DNA of 64,000 nt from Granulicella cerasi (GTDB lineage: Bacteria; Acidobacteriota; Terriglobia; Terriglobales; Acidobacteriaceae): contig NZ_JAGSYD010000006.1 in the NCBI RefSeq assembly GCF_025685575.1, positions 124,001 through 188,000 of the forward strand. The letters run 5' to 3'. Every line of letters begins with the position of its first letter. Positions within the stretch are counted from its first letter, which is position 1. The notes under the pieces were generated by a model that was not told the origin of the DNA, ran no database searches, and saw nothing but the letters and a program-made list of their open reading frames with translations. Of the stretch, positions 16,909-27,198 are shown one piece after another. The position numbers and the translations under genes were made by a program.

Positions 16909-17748
16909 ATGAGTTCCCAGCCCACGCCCAACCCGGCCGCACCGCTCTATCGTTTCGGCGATTTTGAGCTGGATGCAGCGACCGGAGAACTGCGGCATCG
17001 TGGGATGCGGGTGCGGATTCATGTGCAGCCCTTGCAGGTCCTGCAACTGCTGCTGGAGCGACCGGGCGAGCTGGTGACGCGCGAGGATCTCTGCGCCGTC
17101 CTTTGGCCAACGGGCACCTTCGTGGATTTCGAGCACGGCGTGAACTCAGCCATCAATCGCCTGCGCGAGGCGCTGGGCGATAGGGCATCCGCCCCGAAGT
17201 TCGTGGAGACGCTTGCGCGCCGGGGTTACCGGTTTGTGGCACCGGTGGAGAAGATCCTGCGGGATGCTGAAGCTTCCAAGCCTGTAGTAGAAATCACGGC
17301 GAAGCCCGAGTGGACGCTGCTGGCTCAACCGGAAGATCTCCCGAGTAGCTCACCGCAGCTCGTGCGCGGACTCTTCCTGGCGCTGCAGGCGATGTACCTC
17401 GCGTTCTACGTGGGCACGCTGGCCAACCTCGCCGAGGTCCACGACCTGCTCTCACCCTGGCCGGAAGGCGTCTTCACAACCGTCTGGGTGTCTGCGGCGC
17501 TGCTGATCGCGGTGAGGCTTTTCCTCATCTCTGCGGTGCTGTTTTCGGCGCCCGGTTTTCGCTTGAGGTTCCTTCGGATGTGGCCACTACTGCTTGTGGT
17601 CGACCTCGGATGGGCTCTGGGGCCGATTTTGCTCCTGCACCACCTCAGCGTGGGAGCCGCGATCGCCTGTATTGTCCCGCTGATTTACGCACCCTTTGCC
17701 CAAAGATCACTGGTTTTGATGGGTGCTGCAGAGAATCTTCAAGCGTGA
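16909..17748 (+). CDS. Winged-helix (OmpR/CadC-type) DNA-binding membrane protein
   Basis: This 279-residue protein has an N-terminal Trans_reg_C winged helix (about 12-105). It includes FGDFELDAATGEL, the recognition segment EHGVNSAINRLREALGD and the RRGYRFVAPVE wing. A linker leads to about four membrane helices (about 155-275; starting GLFLALQAMYLAFYV). There is no receiver domain and no sizeable periplasmic domain, so it resembles ToxR/CadC-like one-component regulators that sense at the membrane. ATG 16909 gives the normal start just before the wHTH; the frame is open further upstream to 16753 but without family support. It is divergent from the secreted-protein gene and could regulate it, which is inference only. 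Confidence 0.82.
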   Translation: MSSQPTPNPAAPLYRFGDFELDAATGELRHRGMRVRIHVQPLQVLQLLLERPGELVTREDLCAVLWPTGTFVDFEHGVNSAINRLREALGDRASAPKFVETLARRGYRFVAPVEKILRDAEASKPVVEITAKPEWTLLAQPEDLPSSSPQLVRGLFLALQAMYLAFYVGTLANLAEVHDLLSPWPEGVFTTVWVSAALLIAVRLFLISAVLFSAPGFRLRFLRMWPLLLVVDLGWALGPILLLHHLSVGAAIACIVPLIYAPFAQRSLVLMGAAENLQA

Positions 17749-17787
17749 CGCGGGTTCGCCCGGGCATTCTATGATCCTGCACGATAT

Positions 17788-17833
17788 CCACAAAATCTAG
17801 TGTTGCAACTGGGGAAACGCCCAGATATAGTTG
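17788..17833 (+). promoter_or_regulatory. Candidate NrdR-box pair upstream of nrdAB
   Basis: The 16-mer at 17788-17803 (CCACAAAATCTAGTGT) matches about 13 of 16 positions of the NrdR-box consensus acaCwAtATaTwGtgt. A weaker match (about 9 of 16, with core ATATAGT) occupies 17818-17833, 30 bp downstream. Paired boxes roughly three helical turns apart are how NrdR binds. A poor sigma70-like -10 (TATGAT, 17770-17775) sits just upstream. The placement between a possible promoter and the leader of nrdAB fits repression by NrdR. The second box is weak and the promoter uncertain. Confidence 0.5.
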
Positions 17834-17837
17834 CCTC

Positions 17838-17947
17838 ATTCCGATGGTTGCGCCGAATGGCGACAAACGGCGTGAGGGAGTCCGGTGCAATTCCGGAGCC
17901 GCTTCTTGCGGTCACAGCAGAGACTGAACGCCAGGGTACGAGCCGCT
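17838..17947 (+). promoter_or_regulatory. Candidate cobalamin (B12) riboswitch in the nrdAB leader
   Basis: The leader between 17749 and 18125 has no gene (377 bp). It contains sequence elements in cobalamin-riboswitch order. First comes a GGTTGCGCC...GGCG stem (17844-17862), then GAGGGAG. The P5/L5 element follows as CCGGTGCAATTCCGG (17882-17896), matching the conserved GGTGxAAxTCC. Next is a P6-like hairpin GCCGC...GCGG (17898-17911) and then a B12-box-like CCAGGGTACGAGCC (17931-17944). The usual CCCGC-x-ACTGT segment is altered (TTGCGGTCACAG), so it is not a perfect match. It lies about 180 nt before the nrdA ATG. B12 riboswitches are known upstream of B12-independent ribonucleotide reductases in bacteria that also have a class II enzyme. 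Confidence 0.68.
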
Positions 17948-18125
17948 TTTTTGACGCGGACTCGACCCCCAGACGGCTCATCCTCTGGCCCTGAAAACAG
18001 CCACCGGGAAACAAAGAATACGAACCGCCTTCGAGGGAAGGCGAGGAAGCAATAGTCCGACGAGGCGTTCCGACTCGCGGCACCGTTGTCTCTTCGCTCG
18101 ACCATCTACGGCAAGGAGACGCTCC
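17948..18125 (+). promoter_or_regulatory. nrdA leader: possible expression platform and ribosome binding site
   Basis: This untranslated stretch lies between the riboswitch-like element and nrdA. It holds two small hairpins: CCAGA/TCTGG at 17969-17988, and GCCTTC/GAAGGC with a GAGG loop at 18027-18042. The ribosome site AAGGAGA lies at 18113-18119, six bases before ATG 18126. I cannot tell which element pairs with the aptamer loop or masks the ribosome site. No gene is visible here on either strand. Confidence 0.45.
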
Positions 18126-20987
18126 ATGGCAGCCCACACATCGCCCAGCTTTTCGCCTCAACCGCCAGTCCCGATGTCCTCCGAGGCGGAGGCCGTGACT
18201 GCACTGCGTGTCGTTCGTCGCGACGGCGCCGTTTCTCCCTTTGATGCAAACAAGATTTCCGTGGCGATCTCGAAGGCTTTCGTGGCCGTCGAGGGCACGG
18301 GTGCGGAGGCTTCGGCCCGCATTCACGAGTCTGTGCGTAAGCTCACGTCGCAGATCGTAGGCGCGCTCGAGCGCCGCGCTGGCGGCTCGCGCACCATTGA
18401 GATTGAAGACATTCAGGACCAGGTCGAACTCGCGCTGATGCGTTCGGGCGAGCACAAGATCGCGCGCGCTTACGTGCTGTATCGCGAAGAGCGCTCCAAG
18501 CAGCGCCAGGCGGCTCCGGAAGTTGCTGCTGCTGCCACGTCGAGCCCGGCCTACAAAGTAAAGCTTCCCGATGGCCGTGTGGAGCCGTTGGATGATGCAC
18601 AGTTGCTGAAGACGATCGAGGCGGCATGCGCCGGTCTCGAAGGCGTCTCCGTGCAGGAAGTGCTCTCCGAAGTACGCCGCAACCTTTACGACGGCCTGCA
18701 GCTCAAGGAGCTTGGCCTGGCGCAGGTGATGTCGGCCCGCACGCTCGTTGAGAAGGAACCGAACTACGCTTACGTCAGCGCACGCTTGCTGTTGAACCTG
18801 CTCCGCAACGAAGCCATCGGCTTCATCATGCCGGCGGCACAGCAGAACACGCAGGCTGGCATCAATGTCAGCTACGCCGAGTACTTCCCGGAGTACGTGA
18901 AGAAGGCCGTCGAGATGCAGTTCCTCGACCGCGAACTCGGTGCGTTCGACCTGCCGCGCCTCGCTGCCGCGCTGAAGCCCGAGAACGATGGCAAGTTCCA
19001 GTTCCTCGGTCTGCAGACGCTGTACGATCGCTACTTCCTGCACAAGGGAGGCATCCGCTTCGAGCTGCCGCAGGCATTCCTGATGCGCGTTTCGATGGGC
19101 CTTGCGATCCGCGAGCTCGATCGCGATGCGCGTGCCATTGAGTTCTACAACCTGCTTAGCTCGTTCGACTTCATGTGCTCGACGCCGACGCTCTTCAACG
19201 CCGGTACGCTGCGCCCGCAGCTCTCGTCGTGCTTCCTGACGACGATCGGTGATGACCTCGACGGCATCTTCAAGTCGATCAAGGACAACGCTCTGCTCTC
19301 GAAGTACGCCGGCGGCCTCGGCAACGACTGGACCCCGGTACGCGGCCTCGGCTCGCACATCGCTGGCACCAACGGCCAGTCGCAGGGCGTGGTTCCTTTC
19401 CTCAAGGTTGCGAACGATACGGCGATTGCGGTGAACCAGGGCGGCAAGCGTAAGGGCGCTGTGTGCGCTTATCTCGAGACGTGGCACATCGACGTCGAGG
19501 AGTTCCTCGACCTGCGCAAGAACACCGGTGACGATCGTCGCCGTACGCACGATATGAACACGGCGAACTGGATCCCCGATCTCTTCATGGAGCGCGTGGA
19601 GAAGGATGCGAGCTGGACGCTGTTCTCGCCGGACGAAACGCCTGATCTGCACGACCTTTTCGGCAACGCGTTTGCAGAGCGCTATGCGTTCTACGAAGCG
19701 AAGGCGCAGAAGGGCGAGATGAAGGTCTCCAAGTCGATCCGCGCTGTGGACCTGTGGCGCAAGATGATCTCGATGCTGTTTGAGACCGGCCACCCGTGGA
19801 TCACCTTCAAGGATCCGTGCAACCTGCGTTCGCCGCAGCAGCACATCGGCGTGGTGCACTCCTCGAACCTCTGCACGGAGATCACGCTGAACACGAACGC
19901 GAAGGAAATCGCGGTGTGCAACCTGGGTTCGGTGAACATGGCCAACCACACGACGCCCGATGGTCTCGATGAAGTTCGCATCAAGAAGACGGTAACGACG
20001 GCGATGCGTATGCTCGACAACGTCATCGACATCAACTTCTACACGGTGCCGGAGGCGCGCAATTCCAACCTGCGTCATCGTCCGGTAGGCATGGGCGTGA
20101 TGGGCTTCCAGGACGCGCTGTACACAATGCGCATTCCGTTCGCTTCGGAAGCTGCTGCGAAGTTCGCTGACACCAGCATGGAGCTGATCAGCTATCACGC
20201 GATCGCGGCTTCTGTGGAGCTTGCTGCAGAGCGCGGCCGCTACCCGACCTTTGAAGGCTCGCTGTGGAGCAAGGGCATCCTGCCGATCGACTCCATCAGC
20301 ATTCTGCAGAAGAACCGCTCGCACCTGTTGAACCTCGACCTGTCGTCGACGCTGGACTGGAACGGTTTGCGCAAGAAGGTTGTCGAGATCGGCATGCGTA
20401 ACTCGAACACGCTGGCGATCGCACCGACCGCGACGATCTCGAACATCTGCGGTGTCACGCAGTCGATCGAGCCGACGTATCAGAACCTCTACGTGAAGTC
20501 GAACATGAGCGGTGACTTCACCGTCGTGAACGCTTCGCTGGTGCATGACCTGAAGGCGCGCGGCCTGTGGGACGAAGTGATGGTCTCGGACCTCAAGTAC
20601 TTCGACGGTTCGCTGGGGCGCATCGAGCGCATTCCCGAAGACCTGCGCGAGCTGTACGCGACGAGCTTCGAGATCGAGCCGACCTGGATTGTGCAGTCTG
20701 CTGCACGCCGCCAGAAGTGGATCGATCAGGCGCAGTCGTTGAACCTCTACATCGCGCAGCCGAACGGCAAGAAGCTCGACGCGCTCTATCGCGAAGCATG
20801 GCACGCTGGCCTGAAGACGACCTACTACCTGCGTTCCAGCTCGGCAACGCACGTGGAGAAGTCCACGGTGAAGCGCACCGACGGCAAGCTGAACGCAGTG
20901 GCCGTGGCCCCTGCAGCAGTCGCCGCTGCCGTCGCCGCGCCGAAGCAGTGCGCGATTGACGATCCCGAATGCGAAGCTTGCCAGTAA
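18126..20987 (+). CDS. nrdA: Ribonucleoside-diphosphate reductase large (alpha) subunit, class I
   Basis: This 953-residue enzyme reduces NDPs to dNDPs with the radical supplied by NrdB. Two N-terminal ATP-cones are visible (about 24-125 and 140-230; VVRRDGAVSPFDANKI and KLPDGRVEPLDDAQL), which suggests dATP feedback control. The catalytic barrel carries STPTLFNAG, the first redox cysteine in QLSSCFL, NLCTEI (active-site Asn, thiyl Cys, Glu) and the second redox Cys in AVCNLGSVN. The C-terminal tail ends CAIDDPECEAC, giving cysteines for re-reduction. AAGGAGA lies 6 bp before ATG 18126. It forms an operon with nrdB, 26 bp downstream. The small-subunit features point to class Ic rather than Ia. 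Confidence 0.95.
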   Translation: MAAHTSPSFSPQPPVPMSSEAEAVTALRVVRRDGAVSPFDANKISVAISKAFVAVEGTGAEASARIHESVRKLTSQIVGALERRAGGSRTIEIEDIQDQVELALMRSGEHKIARAYVLYREERSKQRQAAPEVAAAATSSPAYKVKLPDGRVEPLDDAQLLKTIEAACAGLEGVSVQEVLSEVRRNLYDGLQLKELGLAQVMSARTLVEKEPNYAYVSARLLLNLLRNEAIGFIMPAAQQNTQAGINVSYAEYFPEYVKKAVEMQFLDRELGAFDLPRLAAALKPENDGKFQFLGLQTLYDRYFLHKGGIRFELPQAFLMRVSMGLAIRELDRDARAIEFYNLLSSFDFMCSTPTLFNAGTLRPQLSSCFLTTIGDDLDGIFKSIKDNALLSKYAGGLGNDWTPVRGLGSHIAGTNGQSQGVVPFLKVANDTAIAVNQGGKRKGAVCAYLETWHIDVEEFLDLRKNTGDDRRRTHDMNTANWIPDLFMERVEKDASWTLFSPDETPDLHDLFGNAFAERYAFYEAKAQKGEMKVSKSIRAVDLWRKMISMLFETGHPWITFKDPCNLRSPQQHIGVVHSSNLCTEITLNTNAKEIAVCNLGSVNMANHTTPDGLDEVRIKKTVTTAMRMLDNVIDINFYTVPEARNSNLRHRPVGMGVMGFQDALYTMRIPFASEAAAKFADTSMELISYHAIAASVELAAERGRYPTFEGSLWSKGILPIDSISILQKNRSHLLNLDLSSTLDWNGLRKKVVEIGMRNSNTLAIAPTATISNICGVTQSIEPTYQNLYVKSNMSGDFTVVNASLVHDLKARGLWDEVMVSDLKYFDGSLGRIERIPEDLRELYATSFEIEPTWIVQSAARRQKWIDQAQSLNLYIAQPNGKKLDALYREAWHAGLKTTYYLRSSSATHVEKSTVKRTDGKLNAVAVAPAAVAAAVAAPKQCAIDDPECEACQ

Positions 20988-21013
20988 GCCCCCGGAAAGA
21001 GAAGGAATAGACA

Positions 21014-22150
21014 ATGCTGGATTGGAACGAACCTGTACAAGAAGACAACTCGGTTCTGGTGCTTACGCAACCCTCGCATGAGGACATCGCGGGCAACGAC
21101 CCGACCGGTCTCGGCCAGATCAACCGTGGCGCCGCGCGTGTTCGCGTGGACGACAAGGCGATGATCAACTGCCGCGCCGACGTGAACCAGCTCCTGCCGC
21201 TCAAGTACAAGTGGGCGTGGGAGAAGTATCTCGCCGGTTGCAACAATCATTGGATGCCGACGGAAGTTTCCATGCAGGCGGACATCGCTTTGTGGAAGTC
21301 GCCGAACGGCCTCACCGATGATGAGCGTCGTGCGATCAAGCGCAACCTCGGCTTCTTCGCTGCGTCGGAGTCGTTGGTCGCGAACAACATTGTGCTGGCG
21401 ATCTATCGTCACCTCACTAACCCTGAGTGCCGCCAGTACCTGTTGCGTCAGGCGTTCGAAGAGGCTGTGCACACGCACACCTTCCAGTACATCGTGGAGT
21501 CGCTTGGTCTGGATGAAGGCGAACTCTTCAACATGTACCGCGAAGTGCCGTCGATCACCGAAAAGGCGAGCTGGGCGATCAAGTACACCCAGCACCTGAG
21601 CGACACGAACTTCGAGACCGGCACCGCTGACGCCGATCAGGCTTTCGTGCGCGATCTCATCGCGTTCTACGTCGTCTTCGAAGGCATGTGGTTCTACACC
21701 GGTTTCGCGCAGATCCTCTCGCTCGGACGCCGCAACAAGATGGTCGGTATCGCCGAGCAGTACCAGTACATCCTGCGCGATGAGTCGATCCACTTGAACT
21801 TCGGCATCGACGTCATCAATCAGATCAAGGCAGAGAATCCGCACATCTGGACTGATGCGTTCCAGGAAGAGGTTCGCGGTATGTTGCGCTCTGCGGCAGA
21901 GCTTGAAGCGGCTTATGGCCGCGACACGATGCCCACGGGCTTCCTTGGCTTGAGCGCCGCATTGTGCGAACAGTACATGCACTTCATCGCGAACCGTCGC
22001 TGCGCACAGATCGGCCTCGAGGCTGTCTTCCCGGCTACAGAGAACCCGTTCCCGTGGATGAGCGAAGCGATGGACTTGAAGAAGGAGAAGAACTTCTTCG
22101 AGACGCGCGTGATCGAGTACCAGAACGGCGGATCGCTTACCTGGGAGTAG
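21014..22150 (+). CDS. nrdB: Ribonucleoside-diphosphate reductase small (beta) subunit, class Ic-like
   Basis: This 378-residue ferritin-like R2 subunit has carboxylate and histidine ligands at E84, E150, H153, E223, E257 and H260 ([31 protein letters not shown]). The residue four after H153, where E. coli has the radical Tyr122, is F157. The first ligand is Glu rather than Asp. Both changes are the signature of the Chlamydia trachomatis-type class Ic enzyme, which uses a Mn(IV)/Fe(III) centre in place of a tyrosyl radical. The HTHTF context also matches that group. The C-terminal tail ending SLTWE should dock on NrdA. Cofactor identity is inferred from residues, not seen. Confidence 0.93.
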   Translation: MLDWNEPVQEDNSVLVLTQPSHEDIAGNDPTGLGQINRGAARVRVDDKAMINCRADVNQLLPLKYKWAWEKYLAGCNNHWMPTEVSMQADIALWKSPNGLTDDERRAIKRNLGFFAASESLVANNIVLAIYRHLTNPECRQYLLRQAFEEAVHTHTFQYIVESLGLDEGELFNMYREVPSITEKASWAIKYTQHLSDTNFETGTADADQAFVRDLIAFYVVFEGMWFYTGFAQILSLGRRNKMVGIAEQYQYILRDESIHLNFGIDVINQIKAENPHIWTDAFQEEVRGMLRSAAELEAAYGRDTMPTGFLGLSAALCEQYMHFIANRRCAQIGLEAVFPATENPFPWMSEAMDLKKEKNFFETRVIEYQNGGSLTWE

Positions 22151-22165
22151 CTTTCAACTACAAAT

Positions 22166-22197
22166 GCGAAAGGCACGGCGCGAGCCGTGCCTTTCGC
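22166..22197 (+). terminator. Terminator after nrdB
   Basis: A 14-bp perfect inverted repeat (22166-22179 and 22184-22197; GCGAAAGGCACGGC) with a GCGA tetraloop is followed by TTT. It lies 15 bp after the nrdB stop and could also serve the convergent peptidase gene. Confidence 0.85.
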
Positions 22198-22209
22198 TTT
22201 GCATGAAAG

Positions 22210-23637
22210 CTACTGACGACGTTCAGGCATGGGCGGTACGGCTTGACTGCAGTGCACGAGCGCCTTATCGCAGGCCTCGACACCGAAGAAAACATTGTCC
22301 TTCGACACAGGCAGCGTCAACTCATGCGCGTCGGTGGAGACAAAGCGCTGCCACTCGTTCTCTGCCGTATCGCGCCAGACAATGCGGTATGCGAGTTCGC
22401 CAGTAGTGGGCGCGGCGGGGACCTCCCACTTGAGTGTTGTGTTGTTATCGAGGTTTGAGGTCACCACGCGCACGTTCTGCGGAATGCCTGGAGAGCTTGC
22501 GAGCGAGGCGAGCGTCGCCATGTTCAAGCGGGCCACGTTGGCGATGTAGTTGAAGTCGTCATACTTGAGCAGATCGCCGTACTCGACACCATTCTCTGTG
22601 TGAACGTGCTGGTGCTGGTGGTTGAAGTTCTCGCGCCACTCAGTGAAACGGATAGCAGGGAAGTCAAGCGCCGAAAACGACGAGTGATCGCCCCCGCGGA
22701 GGAAGCGGTCAAGGCGAAGCTCCATCACGGCATCGAACCGTTTGGGCTGCGCAGGAAAATAGCTGCGGTCCACTGCGAGGACGAAGCGTGCCAACTCGCG
22801 CGACGGCGAGTCGTTCTCGAGGCCGAGCGTGATCTCTTTCGCGATCTCCTCCGTCGATGCGTGAGTGTTGATGCCTTGTGAGAAGACGCGCACGAGCGAC
22901 TTGTTCTGCAGCTTCTCGCCGGGCGTGGTGTCGCCGCCGACGATATCGTTGTTCAGCACGCCTTCGAGCTGCCAGCCCTCTTTCTTCGCAAGCTGCGCAA
23001 GATGCTTGCTGCCATTCAACCCCTGCTCTTCGCCCGCAACGGCAACGAAGACGAGCGTTGCCGGGAAGTGCAGCTTCGACAGCACACGCGCCGATTCCAG
23101 CGAAACGGCCGTTCCTGAAGAATCATCGTTCGCACCCGGAGCGAAGTCGTGAGTGTCCATCACATCCGCAACGCGCGTGTCGTAGTGACCGGTGACGAGG
23201 TACATACGCTTCGCTGCTTGCGGATCGCTGCCGCGCAGAATCGCGTAGACATTGCGCAGCCGGGTGGGCTCGGTGATACGTGCAAACTTGCCGGTGCCTG
23301 CGGGTTCGATGAAGTCGTCGACCTTCACTTCGAGACATCCACCGCATTGGGCGCTGATGGCTTTGAACTGCTGCTCAATCCAGTCACTCGCCGCGAGCAC
23401 ACCGGTGTTTGGCGGAAGGTCCTTTGTGTTCGAGGAGATCGTGCTGCGGTTCTGAAACTTCACCAGCGTCGCGATGTTGCTCCTGATGCTGTCGGGGGAG
23501 ACGCCTCGCAGGGCTGCGGCGATCTTCGCATCTGCAGGCTGCTTCGCAAGCGGCTTTCCATACGCCAGCGAGTCCCGCGTTTGAGCAGAGCAGACTCCGG
23601 CTGCCAGCAAGGTCGTGGCGAGAACAACGTGTTTCAT
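22210..23637 (-). CDS. Secreted M28-family zinc aminopeptidase
   Basis: This 475-residue protein has a signal peptide (about 1-18, ending CSA before QTRD). The M28 di-zinc site is complete: TGHYDTR (His), GANDDSSG (bridging Asp), the AGEEQGLNG general-base Glu, NNDIVGGD (Asp) and GGDHSSF (His). After about residue 385 (GIPQNVRVV...LKWEVP...YRIVWRD) there is a fibronectin-III-like domain. It should remove N-terminal amino acids from peptides in the periplasm or outside. ATG 23637 is chosen because it gives the signal peptide; the frame is open further upstream into rfbF. It starts 19 bp after the rfbF stop, so the two share a transcript despite unrelated roles. Confidence 0.9.
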   Translation of the reverse strand: MKHVVLATTLLAAGVCSAQTRDSLAYGKPLAKQPADAKIAAALRGVSPDSIRSNIATLVKFQNRSTISSNTKDLPPNTGVLAASDWIEQQFKAISAQCGGCLEVKVDDFIEPAGTGKFARITEPTRLRNVYAILRGSDPQAAKRMYLVTGHYDTRVADVMDTHDFAPGANDDSSGTAVSLESARVLSKLHFPATLVFVAVAGEEQGLNGSKHLAQLAKKEGWQLEGVLNNDIVGGDTTPGEKLQNKSLVRVFSQGINTHASTEEIAKEITLGLENDSPSRELARFVLAVDRSYFPAQPKRFDAVMELRLDRFLRGGDHSSFSALDFPAIRFTEWRENFNHQHQHVHTENGVEYGDLLKYDDFNYIANVARLNMATLASLASSPGIPQNVRVVTSNLDNNTTLKWEVPAAPTTGELAYRIVWRDTAENEWQRFVSTDAHELTLPVSKDNVFFGVEACDKALVHCSQAVPPMPERRQ

Positions 23638-23656
23638 CGGGCTTCTCCTTCGGGGG

Positions 23657-24427
23657 CTACCAGGTCTTCCACGGCGCTCTGCCGCTCTGCCATAAAGCTT
23701 CGAGTTGGTTCTTGTCACGCAGCGTGTCCATCGCTTGCCAAAAGCCGCGATGGAAGAACGCACGCACCTCGTCGGCGGCTACGAGATCTTCAATGGGTTG
23801 GCGCTCGAACATCTCCGCGTCGTCCGTGATCGAGGCGAGTGCCCTGGGCGAGAGCACGAAGAAACCGCCGTTCACCCAGCCGCCTTCGTTCTTCGGCTTC
23901 TCTTCGAACGAGGTGACTGTCGTGCCATCGAGGCCGAGGCCGCCGAAGCGCGAAGTCGGTTGCACGCTCGTCATGGTGACGGCTTTGCCGTGCTGCTGGT
24001 GGAAGTCGATGCTCGCGGTGATGTCGATGTCAGCGAGGCCATCGCCATACGTCATGCAGAAGGCGTCTTCTCCTTCGAGGTACTGCTGCACACGGCGCAG
24101 TCGACCGCCGGTGCCGGTGGCGTCGCCGGTGTCGACGAGCGTTACGCGCCACGGTTCAGCGACGGAGTTGTGCACGGTCATTTTGTTCTGCTGCAGGTCG
24201 AAGGTGACATCGGAGGTGTGCAGGAAGTAGTTCGCGAAGAACTCCTTGATCATGTAGCCCTTGTAGCCGCAGCAGATGATGAAGTCGTTGACGCCGTGCT
24301 GCGAGTAGAGCTTCAGGATGTGCCAGAGGATCGGGCGTCCGCCGATCTCCACCATCGGCTTCGGGCGCGACGATGTTTCTTCGCTGATGCGTGTGCCGAG
24401 ACCGCCGGCCAGGATGACTGCTTTCAT
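23657..24427 (-). CDS. rfbF: Glucose-1-phosphate cytidylyltransferase
   Basis: This 256-residue nucleotidyltransferase makes CDP-D-glucose from glucose-1-phosphate and CTP, the first step of the CDP-dideoxyhexose pathway. It has the N-terminal [17 protein letters not shown] loop and [16 protein letters not shown], which are diagnostic for RfbF/DdhA. Further in are [24 protein letters not shown] with the metal Asp, and [12 protein letters not shown]. The length equals that of the Salmonella enzyme. It is divergent from rfbH (98 bp between starts), so both may share a regulatory region. Product use depends on rfbG (9 kb away) and rfbH. Confidence 0.95.
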   Translation of the reverse strand: MKAVILAGGLGTRISEETSSRPKPMVEIGGRPILWHILKLYSQHGVNDFIICCGYKGYMIKEFFANYFLHTSDVTFDLQQNKMTVHNSVAEPWRVTLVDTGDATGTGGRLRRVQQYLEGEDAFCMTYGDGLADIDITASIDFHQQHGKAVTMTSVQPTSRFGGLGLDGTTVTSFEEKPKNEGGWVNGGFFVLSPRALASITDDAEMFERQPIEDLVAADEVRAFFHRGFWQAMDTLRDKNQLEALWQSGRAPWKTW

Positions 24428-24525
24428 TCTTAGAAACCGCTCATTTCAATTTGGAACGACAAGCTCACGATGCCCTCATCGTACAGCAGGGGCGCGGGGT
24501 TTTCGTTGCTAACCTGAGCCTCACG

Positions 24526-25908
<1,383 letters not shown>

Positions 25909-26907
25909 GGGGATGCGCACCTGCAGGCCGAGTTCATGGCGGGCACGTTGCACGCAAGGCACGTAGCTCTTCGCTGGTCCGGCCTGCAGTGCTTCTCCGA
26001 CGTCTATCGCGAGGCCGGGCAGCAGTGTGTCAGCGGTGATCTGCGCCGCCTCACGAAGGCTGTACGCTTCGTCAGAGCCCACGTTGTAGACACGCTGCGA
26101 GCGACCTTGCACAAGCAACGTCCATAGCCAGACAGCAAGGTCCGCCGTGTGCATCCATGCTCGCCGGGGGGAACCGTCACCGCGAATGTGAATGGGGCGA
26201 TGCTGCAATGCGTCGTCGATGAAGTTGCCGAGAGCGAAGTGCTGGTCGAGTGGAAGATATGGTCCGACGAAAGCAAAGCAGCGTGCGATGACGACGTCGA
26301 AACCTGCGTTGCGGGACGCCGCAAGACAGAGTTCCTCCGCAAGCACCTTCGCTTCGTCATAATTCGCGGCAGTGGCGTGAGCGTCGAGCAGCGGAGTGTC
26401 TTCGTCGAGGAAATTTTCTGAGCAGCTCCTGCCGTAGACGGCTCCGCTGGAGAGGTAGAGCAGACGCACAGACTGAGCGCGCAACTGCCGCAGGAGGTTG
26501 CGCGTGCCTGCAACGATCGACTCTGCCAATGCTACTTCGCTGACGAGCGCCTGCTTTCCGGCGGAGTCTGCGGCGGCATGGAGGACGTGGGTGAAGTCCA
26601 TAGAGGGAAGCTCGCACTCTGCGAGGTCGCCCTGCAACAGCTTGATCGCATGGTCTTCCGCGATGTGCGGCGCGCTTGCGGCGAAGCTCTGTGCATCCCG
26701 CGTCAAGAGCGTGGCCGTGATGCCTAAGCTCAGCGTCCTGTTGGCATGGAGCAGCGATTCGACGAGAGTGCGCCCGAAGAAGCCGGTGCCACCCGCGATG
26801 AAGATCTTCGCATCGCGCAGAGCTTCAAACGCAGGGCGCGCGTGTTCGAGCACATGCGCTAGGTCCTCGTTCGGAATCGGGCGCGTGGGCATCACGAACG
26901 TTATCGG

Positions 26908-27198
26908 CTAGAGTGAAGCTCCGCGTGAGCGCAGGAAGGTTGCAAACTCTTCGTGGCCGCGTGCTTCTGCGATGGCCAGAGCGTTTTCGCCCTTGCTGTT
27001 GCGGTTGTTGGTGCTGGCGCCGCGCTCAAGAATCGCTTCGGCCATTTCGACATTGCCTTCAACGGCAGCGAGCATGAGGAGCGTCCAGCCGTTGGGGTTC
27101 GCGGCGTTCGGATCAAGCTTTGCGGCGAGCGCCGCGCGCAAGCCTTCTGCGTCGCCGCGCTTGATGAGGTTTTGTGCTGCACGATACGAGATAGCCAT
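26908..27198 (-). CDS. Small ankyrin-repeat protein
   Basis: This 96-residue protein consists of about two and a half ankyrin repeats (NGWTLLMLAAVEGNVEMAE, then a KGENALAIAEARGHEEF repeat). There is no signal peptide. Ankyrin repeats are protein-binding surfaces; the partner is unknown. Its ATG overlaps the nucleosidase stop by one base (TAATG on the minus strand), so the two are translationally coupled. The epimerase starts 12 bp downstream. The coupled partner is predicted to be exported while this protein is cytosolic, so they may not meet. Confidence 0.8.
   Translation of the reverse strand: MAISYRAAQNLIKRGDAEGLRAALAAKLDPNAANPNGWTLLMLAAVEGNVEMAEAILERGASTNNRNSKGENALAIAEARGHEEFATFLRSRGASL

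Noticed and set aside
17769..21014. Very long open frame on the minus strand opposite nrdA (1081 codons)
   Set aside because: It mirrors nrdA in a GC-rich gene with strong codon bias, runs on into the gene-free leader, and its translation is Arg/Leu/Val-rich with no motif. nrdA explains the strand.
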